In this document: positions 26,047-32,470 of the stretch, piece after piece
How the letters are laid out: each line of letters begins with the position of its first letter
Position numbering within the stretch: the stretch's first letter is position 1
NCBI GenBank assembly: GCA_002471225.1
Contig: DKPO01000031.1
Coordinates: 189,400-230,854 of the forward strand
DNA length: 41,455 bases
Source of the DNA: Porphyromonadaceae bacterium UBA7332
Lineage (GTDB): Bacteria > Bacteroidota > Bacteroidia > Bacteroidales > UBA7332
Direction of reading: 5' to 3'
Notes under the pieces: model-generated
Seen by the model: the letters and a program-made list of their open reading frames with translations, nothing else
Told to the model about the DNA's origin: nothing
Database searches by the model: none
Translations under genes and position numbers: made by a program

Positions 26047-26963
26047 ATGTAGATACGGGAATTCTCCTGGTCTGTTTCCAATTGTTTTTTTAGCTCCTCC
26101 AGCCCATTCATTTTCTTTTCATTACGCAAAAAAGCCAAAACTTCGATATCTAACCATTCTCCATATATATCCTGGTCAAACTCAAAAAGGTGCACCTCAA
26201 TGCTTAATCCCCCCTCTTCATGAATTGTAGGTCTGTTACCAATATTCATCATGCCGTAAAATGACTCTCCGGCTACCTCGGTTCTTACAACATATACTCC
26301 GTTCCTCGGAATCAGTTTATCCGGATTCTCCAGGAGCAGATTTGCCGTCGGAAAATTGATCTTACGACCGATCTGAAACCCCTCAACTACCAATCCGGTT
26401 AAGTGATACGGATACGAAAGGGCTTTTGTTGCAGCCGTAACGTCTCCTTCTTTTAGTAATCGGCGGATCAATGATGAGCTTACAGCCTGATCATCCAGAA
26501 TGAAAACAGGAGCTTGTAACACTTCGATACCCAATTCTTCACCGATACGTCTGTAATCCTCGAAATCCTCAACACGATCTCTGCCGAAACGGTGATCATA
26601 ACCTACAAATAATACTTTGACATTGTATTCTTCTTTGAGAATCTTCTGCATAAAATCTTTAGCAGTTAATCGGGAAAGCTGCGGAGTAAACCGCATGGCG
26701 ATACAATAGTCGATACCTGTAGAAATAAGATGTTCTACTTTCTCTTCAAAAGTATTCAGTAAAAGAGGATGATAATTTGAGTTTACGACTTTGCGTGGAT
26801 GTTCGTTAAAAGTAAATACAGCTGATTTGAGACCACGTTTCGCAGCTTCTTCCTTTAACGACAAAAGAAGATGCTGATGTCCGAGATGGACACCATCAAA
26901 GAAACCGACTGTAGCTACCAATCCTGTTTTTTCCTCTATCTTCTTATTATCAAGTAAAATCAT
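26025..26963 (-). CDS. ribF: Bifunctional riboflavin kinase / FAD synthetase
   Basis: Makes FMN and FAD from riboflavin and ATP. 312 residues: N-terminal nucleotidyltransferase domain with GFFDGVHLGHQHLL at about residues 21-34 and VLFVGYDHRFGRDR, then the C-terminal riboflavin kinase domain with GRKINFPTANL and NGVYVV. The start ATG shares one base with the HAD gene stop (TAATG), so the two are translationally coupled. Its last codons lie in the terminator hairpin of the opposing lrp gene. Confidence 0.96.
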   Translation of the reverse strand: MILLDNKKIEEKTGLVATVGFFDGVHLGHQHLLLSLKEEAAKRGLKSAVFTFNEHPRKVVNSNYHPLLLNTFEEKVEHLISTGIDYCIAMRFTPQLSRLTAKDFMQKILKEEYNVKVLFVGYDHRFGRDRVEDFEDYRRIGEELGIEVLQAPVFILDDQAVSSSLIRRLLKEGDVTAATKALSYPYHLTGLVVEGFQIGRKINFPTANLLLENPDKLIPRNGVYVVRTEVAGESFYGMMNIGNRPTIHEEGGLSIEVHLFEFDQDIYGEWLDIEVLAFLRNEKKMNGLEELKKQLETDQENSRIYIKKLQEN

Positions 26964-27583
26964 TATTCTTCAAATAAAAATGTGAAATCTTCTTCCGGTT
27001 CTGCTGTGTATACATAAAAACCTAAATCTGAAGCAGCATCTGTATTTAATGATGAATCATCAATAAACAAAGTTTCTTCCGGAATCAACTGACCTTGTTC
27101 GATCATCATTTCGAAAATCTTTTTATCCGGTTTGGCTACTCCCATTTCAAAAGAAAGAAATAACCCGTCAAAATAATCATTAATGTTGGTTCCGTTTTGT
27201 CCGAAGTAATGAGGAACAATATGATCAAACATAATTTTGTTCGTATTACTTAGCATATACACGTTATAGTCTTTTTTCAAACGGCGAAGCAACTCTAATT
27301 TATATGCAGGTAAATCGAGTAGAAATTGCATCAATGCATGATCCAGCTGCTTATCTGTAACTTCTTGTTTAATTTCTTTCCGAATCTCATTCCGAAACTC
27401 TTCCGGACTGATTTTGCCTTCTTCCAAAAGAAGAAACAGTCCTTCCTGACGATAATTACCCAATAAGTTTTCAGCATGCTCATAGCCCAGGGCTTTATAG
27501 GCATCGATACAGCGTTGTTTATTCAGATTGATCAATACGCCACCTAAATCAAATACAATATTCTTTATTCCTGCTAATTCCAT
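26963..27583 (-). CDS. HAD-family phosphatase (YihX-like)
   Basis: 206 residues of the haloacid dehalogenase superfamily. Motif I reads VFDLGGVL at about residues 10-17: the nucleophile Asp is present, but the usual second Asp is Gly, as in the YihX-type subfamily. Motif II is a Ser/Thr in MLSNTNK, motif III includes the Lys of VAKPDKKIF, and motif IV is FIDDSSLN. Family members dephosphorylate sugar phosphates or FMN. Coupling to ribF by TAATG overlap makes an FMN-related phosphate a reasonable but untested guess. Confidence 0.9.
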   Translation of the reverse strand: MELAGIKNIVFDLGGVLINLNKQRCIDAYKALGYEHAENLLGNYRQEGLFLLLEEGKISPEEFRNEIRKEIKQEVTDKQLDHALMQFLLDLPAYKLELLRRLKKDYNVYMLSNTNKIMFDHIVPHYFGQNGTNINDYFDGLFLSFEMGVAKPDKKIFEMMIEQGQLIPEETLFIDDSSLNTDAASDLGFYVYTAEPEEDFTFLFEE

Positions 27584-27610
27584 AACTTGATATCGATATT
27601 AAATTCGAAA

Positions 27611-27618
27611 CAAAGATA
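27611..27618 (-). promoter_or_regulatory. -7 box upstream of HAD-ribF
   Basis: Reads TATCTTTG on the minus strand, 27 bases before the ATG at 27583. Confidence 0.5.
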
Positions 27619-27810
27619 GAAATTATGTAGTTCATATCTTCTAATCTCTTTATGAGTTTATCTCTCTTCTTAAGGATCAGGTCAAAATATAGTTGCTTTT
27701 AATTATCGGATCAGGTTATTGCTGAATTTTTACCCTTTAAATAAATTATTCCAAAGGCAATAGAATCTTTTTCGAAGGCTGATTAATTATTTTTTTCTTG
27801 CAAATAAAAA

Positions 27811-27887
27811 TTGCGATGTACATCGCACAAAATTGCTAAGTAGGTCGCACAAAAGTGCGGTGTACATCGCATTTTTGTGCGACCTAC
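27811..27887. repeat. Nested palindrome cluster
   Basis: Seen directly: a perfect 16-bp palindrome TGCGATGTACATCGCA at 27812-27827; an inverted repeat with 15-bp perfect arms GTAGGTCGCACAAAA (27840-27854) and TTTTGTGCGACCTAC (27873-27887); and, inside its loop, a second direct copy of GTACATCGCA (27818-27827 and 27862-27871). The unit TCGCACAAAA/TTTTGTGCGA recurs four times. Resembles REP-like or other small palindromic elements; no REP transposase gene is in the window. Confidence 0.85.
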
Positions 27888-28054
27888 AGTTAACAAATTA
27901 ATACAGGTGAGCTGTTGATTAGTTAGGGGGTTAAATATGTTAGTAATCAGTGTATTATGATTTGTTTAAAGCGGATATATTTCAAATTGTCCGATTAAAC
28001 TAAAATGATACCTGAAAGTAGTAATTCAAAGTTAGTGTTTATTCAATCTTATTA

Positions 28055-28170
28055 GTGTCGATTGGGTGCTGATTGGTGTTGATTGAGGTGTCGATTCAAT
28101 CCTGTCAATCGACACCTTTATTCTCTTAATTAATAGTTTGTTAGCTTGTTGGTGTCGATAGTGCTGATTG
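28055..28170. repeat. GTGTCGATTG short repeats with inverted copy
   Basis: Degenerate units about 11 bases long run in tandem: GTGTCGATTGG (28055), GTGCTGATTGG (28066), TGTTGATTGA (28077), GTGTCGATTC (28088). The last forms an inverted repeat AGGTGTCGATT (28086-28096) / AATCGACACCT (28107-28117) with a 10-base loop. A further pair, GTGTCGATA and GTGCTGATTG, is at 28152-28170. Could be binding sites or a transcribed structure upstream of metY. Confidence 0.75.
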
Positions 28171-28278
28171 AAAATCAAACTCCGGGAGATATACATGTCA
28201 ATAAGAAGATTTATTACACGATTCTTATATTAAAATTAGAATATTTGAGGTGAGAAAATAATATAATATGCAAATTCC

Positions 28279-28308
28279 TTTGATTATTGAATGAATCCAT
28301 TATTTTTG
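28279..28308 (+). promoter_or_regulatory. metY promoter, -33 and -7 boxes
   Basis: TTTG at 28279-28282 and TATTTTTG at 28301-28308 with an 18-base gap, the best match to the TTTG-N19-TAnnTTTG promoter in the window. Predicts a leader of about 55-60 bases before the metY ATG. Confidence 0.6.
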
Positions 28309-28331
28309 CGAAATCAGTTTATTAATAGCAT

Positions 28332-28354
28332 AACTACTTAATAAAAGTGGTTTT
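28332..28354 (+). promoter_or_regulatory. Hairpin with T run in metY leader
   Basis: AACTACTT (28332-28339) pairs with AAGTGGTT (28345-28352; one G-T pair), loop AATAA, followed by TT. It lies in the predicted leader 18 bases before the ATG. Possible attenuator or translation control; no known SAM riboswitch consensus recognised. Confidence 0.4.
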
Positions 28355-28372
28355 ACCGACAAATTTAGCTAT

Positions 28373-29671
28373 ATGGAAACAAAAAAGTTGCATTTTGAAA
28401 CTCTGCAAGTGCATGCAGGGTACGTGGAGGCTGATCCGACAACACACTCCAGAGCAGTACCGCTTTATCAAACGACTGCTTATACTTTTAATAACGCCGA
28501 ACACGGAGCCAATCTTTTCGGATTGAAAGAATTTGGCAATATCTATACGCGTTTACAAAACCCGACGACGGATGTTTTTGAACAGCGAATGGCGGCGCTG
28601 GAAGGTGGAGTTGCAGCATTGGCAGTTGCTTCTGGACATAGTGCGCAATTAATTGCATTGACAAACATTCTGCAAGAAGGAGACAACTTTGTTTCTTCTC
28701 CTTTTTTGTATGGAGGTACGTTCAATCAATTTAAAGTTTCTTTCAAGCGAATGGGTATTGAGGTTCGTTTTGCTAAAAATGATACGGCAGAAGAACTTGA
28801 AAAACATATAGATGACAAGACACGAGCTATTTATATTGAGAATATAGCTAACCCTCATTTCAGTATTCCTGATTTTGAGAAAATCGTAGCCTTGGCGAGA
28901 AAATATGATCTTCCGTTAGTTGTTGATAATACATTTGGTTGTGGGGGATACTTGTGTCGACCGATCGAATGGGGTGCGAATATTGTTGTGGAATCTGCAA
29001 CTAAATGGATTGGAGGTCATGGTACTTCTATGGGTGGAGTAATTATCGACGGAGGTAATTACAATTGGGGTAATGGAAAATTCCCTCAGTTTTCAGAACC
29101 GTCTGAAGGATATCATGGTTTAAATTTTTGGGAAACTTTCGGTGCAGATTCACCTTTCGGAAATATTGCATTTATTATTCGTGCAAGAGTAGAAGGTTTG
29201 CGTGATTTAGGACCATGTATCTCTCCATTCAATTCATTTCAGTTATTACTGGGGCTTGAGACTTTGTCTTTGCGTGTGGAGCGTATCTGCGAAAACGCAA
29301 TGAAAATAGCGAATTGGCTTGAAAAACATCCGAAGATCGAATCGGTTAATTATCCGGGACTTTCGTCGCAACCTTATCATGAGTTAGCTAAGAAATACCT
29401 GAAACACGGTTTCGGACCTGTTCTTACTTTCCGTGTGAAAGGTGGAGTTCATGAAGCCGGCGAAGTAATCAACCGGGTACAATTGATCAGCCATTTGGCT
29501 AATGTCGGAGATACCCGTACATTAATAATTCAACCGGCACTAACTACGCATCAGCAGTTATCGGAGGCTGAACAGGATGCAGCAGGTGTATATCCAAACC
29601 TGATTCGCCTTTCGGTAGGAATCGAACATATTGATGATATTATCAATGATTTGGAGCAGGCTCTTGCTTAA
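28373..29671 (+). CDS. metY: O-acetylhomoserine sulfhydrylase (aminocarboxypropyltransferase)
   Basis: PLP enzyme of the Cys/Met metabolism family that makes homocysteine from O-acetylhomoserine and sulfide, the direct sulfhydrylation route to methionine. 432 residues, the length expected of MetY rather than of the ~390-residue gamma-synthases. The N-terminus FETLQVHAGY, substrate-binding YTRLQNPTTDVFEQRMAALEGG, and the PLP lysine K211 in SATKWIGGHGTSMGG are all present, with the MetY-typical C-terminus TTHQQLSEAEQ and RLSVGIE. Monocistronic, with its own promoter and terminator. Confidence 0.95.
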   Translation: METKKLHFETLQVHAGYVEADPTTHSRAVPLYQTTAYTFNNAEHGANLFGLKEFGNIYTRLQNPTTDVFEQRMAALEGGVAALAVASGHSAQLIALTNILQEGDNFVSSPFLYGGTFNQFKVSFKRMGIEVRFAKNDTAEELEKHIDDKTRAIYIENIANPHFSIPDFEKIVALARKYDLPLVVDNTFGCGGYLCRPIEWGANIVVESATKWIGGHGTSMGGVIIDGGNYNWGNGKFPQFSEPSEGYHGLNFWETFGADSPFGNIAFIIRARVEGLRDLGPCISPFNSFQLLLGLETLSLRVERICENAMKIANWLEKHPKIESVNYPGLSSQPYHELAKKYLKHGFGPVLTFRVKGGVHEAGEVINRVQLISHLANVGDTRTLIIQPALTTHQQLSEAEQDAAGVYPNLIRLSVGIEHIDDIINDLEQALA

Positions 29672-29679
29672 ATGAAATA

Positions 29680-29723
29680 AAAAAACGACTGATTAATCTG
29701 AAATGATTGATCAGTCGTTTTTT
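29680..29723. terminator. Bidirectional terminator between metY and RDD genes
   Basis: AAAAAACGACTGATTAATC (29680-29698) pairs with GATTGATCAGTCGTTTTTT (29705-29723), one G-T pair, loop TGAAAT. Confidence 0.9.
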
Positions 29724-29757
29724 ATTGATGATATCGTTTTTTATAAAAATCTGAGAA

Positions 29758-30234
29758 TCATAATTCATCGATGGCTTTTATAAGAAGCCCGATTAAAAAT
29801 AAGCTAATCCATACTGTCAACAGGACAATGAATCCTTTCCATTGGAACTTGAATTTAGAATTTCTGGATTTCACAACATTTGTTTTTGCAATCAGATCAC
29901 CTATTCTTCGATGCTGACTATTGAATAGCATAACAAAACCTTCTATATTAAAAATGCAATAAAATATGTTTCTGATAACGAATCTCCAAGGGGAATATGG
30001 AATATCCTGATTAAGATTAATGACATTGATATTCATTAATCTACGTCCGACAGTTCTTATTCCAAAAGAATCTTTACTAAATATCAGACTTAGCATTAAT
30101 GAGAAAAGCATTATTCCATATACTGCATATTCTGATTCTATAAGAACTACTCCCAATATAATGAAAGGTATAAATAGGATTAAGAAAATCATATTGTCAA
30201 TCAGGAATGCTATTATCCGAAAGATGACGATCAT
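29758..30234 (-). CDS. RDD family membrane protein (downstream copy)
   Basis: 158 residues from the ATG at 30234, which overlaps the upstream RDD gene's stop as ATGA, so translation is probably coupled; a GTG at 30297 would give an unneeded N-terminal extension. RDD proteins have two or three membrane helices and take their name from conserved Arg and Asp residues: here FRIIAFLID carries the Arg and the first Asp in helix 1, and HRRIGDLIAKT holds the later Asp. A shared DSFGIR motif sits after helix 2. Some RDD proteins act in ion transport; function here unknown. Confidence 0.82.
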   Translation of the reverse strand: MIVIFRIIAFLIDNMIFLILFIPFIILGVVLIESEYAVYGIMLFSLMLSLIFSKDSFGIRTVGRRLMNINVINLNQDIPYSPWRFVIRNIFYCIFNIEGFVMLFNSQHRRIGDLIAKTNVVKSRNSKFKFQWKGFIVLLTVWISLFLIGLLIKAIDEL

Positions 30235-30752
30235 AGAAGTTGAATTTGGTAAAACGGAACTCTGTCCCTTACAAACATAATTAATAATATAACACACAAT
30301 GAAATCAATGACGCAACAACGAATACTGCAAAACCTCGAAAATCAAAGCAAAGAGTATTTCTGTGCGACATAGAGACTCTTGTTTTGGTCACTAAATCTC
30401 CGATACGTCTGTTTTCTTTATTTATAATCAATGCTATAAGCTCAATAGGCCCAAGGAAAAGAAATAAATTTCTGATTAGGCATGTCCATGGAGATATCGG
30501 TTTGCTATTATCAATGTTGCAAACTTTTGTACGCGTCAAATATCTTCCGGGACTTCTTATACCAAAAGAATCTCTGCTTAATATTAACCCTAATTTGAAT
30601 GACGTAATAAGGCTTAATCCTATTAAGAAATCATCAAATGTAAATGGTAAGATGAATTCAATTATAAGTTCTATTATAACAAAGAGTATCTCTATAGCTA
30701 TAATATCAATAATAAACGCATATATATGCATTGATGTTTTAGGGTTGTTCAT
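30231..30752 (-). CDS. RDD family membrane protein (upstream copy)
   Basis: 173 residues, a diverged paralogue of the next gene: both carry DSFGIR, a GRxL segment, (I/Y)SPW, an IRN and RRIGDL...KT in the same order. The first helix reads MHIYAFIIDII, keeping the Asp but without the Arg that gives the family its name. Three to four hydrophobic segments are predicted. It overlaps the second copy by 4 bases (ATGA). Both genes are AT-rich and belong to the accessory patch between metY and metG. Function unknown. Confidence 0.8.
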   Translation of the reverse strand: MNNPKTSMHIYAFIIDIIAIEILFVIIELIIEFILPFTFDDFLIGLSLITSFKLGLILSRDSFGIRSPGRYLTRTKVCNIDNSKPISPWTCLIRNLFLFLGPIELIALIINKENRRIGDLVTKTRVSMSHRNTLCFDFRGFAVFVVASLISLCVILLIMFVRDRVPFYQIQLL

Positions 30753-30788
30753 TGTTTACAAGATTTTAGAGAGTGAATATATATATTA

Positions 30789-31034
30789 TTATCTAATAAA
30801 TACTATTTTATCAATGTAATCAGGGATAGGAGTACTCTTATAATCCATTCCACGTACTTTTAACCATTTGACAACTTCCATTTTTACCTTATGTCTTTTT
30901 GATCCAATCCGAAACTTAATTTTTCTTAGCATAAAGCAAATATCTCCATGATAACTAAGAAATGGATTTCTATATGTTAGCTTATAATCGGCACCGTGTT
31001 CAAGCAGGAATAAAACGATATTCCATATCTCATA
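30789..31034 (-). pseudogene. Ankyrin-repeat protein remnant (C-terminal fragment)
   Basis: A frame with no plausible start, open between a TGA at 31035-31037 and a stop at 30789-30791, translates to about 81 residues that include LFLLEHGADYKLTYRNP and, later, KMEVVKWLKVRGMDYKSTP. Both stretches match the ankyrin helix-turn-helix consensus (VVKxLLxxGAD). There is no start codon that would keep the first repeat, and the upstream repeats are absent, so this is the 3' end of a broken gene. It lies between the 134-residue membrane protein gene and the RDD pair, in the same direction. Confidence 0.7.
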
Positions 31035-31043
31035 TCAAGAATT

Positions 31044-31448
31044 TTATTCTATTTTTTCCTCGTAGTATACAGGAAAAACAGGGACTAATTGACAGATGCT
31101 GCTGTCTAATTGGTTTTTGCTGTAAATTTTTGTTCCGTCAAAAAAATCAATATATTTATTCCAATTTGCTACTGTCGGATGCAAATCTGTGCAATTTTCA
31201 GAAACAAAGTCTGCGTCTAAAATCAATTCACCGTTCCAGTCACGATAAATTCGTATTCGTAATGTATCGTCTTTAATATCTACTAACTCCATCCAATTTC
31301 CACCATCGCAACCACCTTTCCAAACAGCTGACTCCGGTACATTTGCAGGTCTTTTCCATTGTTCACAAGGTCGCTTAGATAGCCAAATCATGAATAATAC
31401 TAGAAATATAATTATTCCTGCTAACAGATATATGAATTTAGTTCTCAT
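31044..31448 (-). CDS. Small membrane-anchored protein of unknown function
   Basis: 134 residues from ATG 31448; a TTG two codons earlier is less likely. One N-terminal membrane segment (FIYLLAGIIIFLVLFMIWL) with positive charge before it, so the rest is predicted outside the inner membrane. The outer part looks all-beta, with paired cysteines (PCEQW, GGCDGG, ENCTD, SICQL) that could form disulfides and a GNWMELVDIKDDTLRIRIYRDWNGELILDADF stretch that I do not recognise as a named domain. The start overlaps the end of a broken gene (31438-31583). An immunity or inhibitor role is possible from size, topology and context only. Confidence 0.65.
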   Translation of the reverse strand: MRTKFIYLLAGIIIFLVLFMIWLSKRPCEQWKRPANVPESAVWKGGCDGGNWMELVDIKDDTLRIRIYRDWNGELILDADFVSENCTDLHPTVANWNKYIDFFDGTKIYSKNQLDSSICQLVPVFPVYYEEKIE

Positions 31449-31583
31449 TGTCAATCCTTTTTACTTTTGGCGTAATCATCCATATCTTTTCTTTGAATTT
31501 ATCCTTTCTGTTTATCTTCCTAACTACAAATAAATATCCTCTATTTAATGGTATTTATGAGTTGAAACCAGGAGATTTTTCAT
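31438..31583 (-). pseudogene. Frameshifted small gene remnant
   Basis: On the minus strand ATG at 31581-31583 opens MKNLLVSTHKYH and stops; shifting frame near codon 10 continues IPLNRGYLFVVRKINRKD and then KFKEKIWMITPKVKRIDNEN to a stop at 31438-31440, which overlaps the start of the next gene. The second frame is coding-like (38 codons, basic, regular hydrophobic pattern) but has no start of its own. Reads as a short or truncated gene with one indel, or as the tail of a larger lost gene. Function not recognised. Confidence 0.5.
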
Positions 31584-31631
31584 AACCTATCTGCCAATTA
31601 GAAGTTGCTTAAGGCCATATTCACAAGAGTA

Positions 31632-31964
31632 TTAGTACAAATCTCTTACGAAAGTGCTATAATCGGGATTTGTTTTGTCATAGCCTATTGTAATAGTATC
31701 GCCTACAGAGATCGTTTCTTGTTTAGGATAATATACTCCCCTGCCGCGATACATTTTTTCATCTACACAAAACTCATACCTGAAATATTTTGTTTGTCTG
31801 ATTCCGAAGAAATCGTCTATGACTATGGCTTTTGTGTATTTTAAATTTTTATAAAGGGATTGTGTCTTAAGAGTTTCGCCGATAAGGAAATAAGCAAAGA
31901 ATGCCCAACTTATTATAATAATAAACAAAAGAAAAGCATCTTTGGGGCTTTTTATCTTTTTCAT
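31632..31964 (-). CDS. Small membrane protein, DUF3592-like
   Basis: 110 residues: one N-terminal membrane segment (AFLLFIIIISWAFFAYFLIG) followed by a beta-rich domain with TKAIVIDDFFGIRQTKYFRYEFCVDEKMYRG, GDTITIGYDKTNPDYS and a tyrosine at the end. The pattern of a short beta domain with V-G-D-x-I-x-I-x-Y-x-x-x-N-P resembles small DUF3592-type membrane proteins, but I am not certain of the family. First gene of the accessory run; no clear -7 box upstream. Confidence 0.65.
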   Translation of the reverse strand: MKKIKSPKDAFLLFIIIISWAFFAYFLIGETLKTQSLYKNLKYTKAIVIDDFFGIRQTKYFRYEFCVDEKMYRGRGVYYPKQETISVGDTITIGYDKTNPDYSTFVRDLY

Positions 31965-32470
31965 TTTGAGTGTATTGGGTTAAATGGTTAATATGCTGGT
32001 GAGCATTTCATCAAAGGCTTTGTTTCTCAGTTAAGTGTTTGAGTCTAAATCGTTAGAATTCAAATCAGCAAAACAATATGATCCGCTTAGCAGTATCCGT
32101 CCAATTCGTTCTAAAGCCAAATGATCTTGAAACGTGGTTCTTGTCACAAATGATGTTAGCAATTATTTGATTTCCATTTTAAAATTGGATAGAATATGAC
32201 AAATTTAAATAATTATATTGAATTTGAAATATTTGTTTATCTAAATCATAAGCTAAATTTCTGTATGCAGTAATGTGATAATTTTATTTTCACAGTTTGA
32301 TATAAATCATGAAAATCTATTCCTGATACTGTAAAATTATTTTTGGTAAAGAGTATTAGGTATAAGAAAAGCGGGATAAGTATAATCATACTCACCCCGC
32401 TTTATGGAAAAGAAGTCTTAATAGAAGGTTCACTTAAGATTTCTATGTATTATTTTTCTTAGGATTCAGC
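31965..32470. other. Gene-free stretch upstream of the accessory patch
   Basis: About 500 AT-rich bases between the end of metG and the 110-residue gene. It contains the metG terminator (32368-32403) and, on the minus strand at 32065-32178, an open frame of 37 codons without a start that ends with TDTAKRIILFC and looks mildly protein-like. No gene called. Confidence 0.5.
32368..32403 (-). terminator. Terminator after metG
   Basis: AAAGCGGG (32368-32375) pairs with CCCGCTTT (32396-32403); inner TAAGTA/TACTCA pairs weakly. On the minus strand a TTTT run follows. Confidence 0.8.

Larger units (their letters stand above)
27619..28300. other. Gene-free divergent region with palindromes and short repeats
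   Basis: About 680 bases between the HAD-ribF promoter and the metY promoter. No convincing coding frame in either direction. It holds the nested palindromes at 27811-27887 and the GTGTCGATTG-type repeats at 28055-28170 listed separately. Because the flanking genes point away from each other, these hairpins are not needed as terminators of either. Confidence 0.7.

Noticed and set aside
27811..28170. CRISPR array
   Set aside because: Repeats are too short, degenerate and palindromic, with no regular unique spacers and no cas genes.
28309..28372. SAM riboswitch in the metY leader
   Set aside because: Predicted leader is only about 60 bases and shows one simple hairpin; no SAM-I or SAM-II core recognised by eye. 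A covariance-model search would settle it.
30385..30819. Plus-strand open frame of 144 codons opposite the upstream RDD gene
   Set aside because: Lies antisense to a motif-bearing RDD gene coupled to its paralogue; no family features of its own.
32065..32178. Open minus-strand frame of 37 codons ending TDTAKRIILFC
   Set aside because: Protein-like in feel but without a start or recognised family; kept only as part of the accessory-patch finding.
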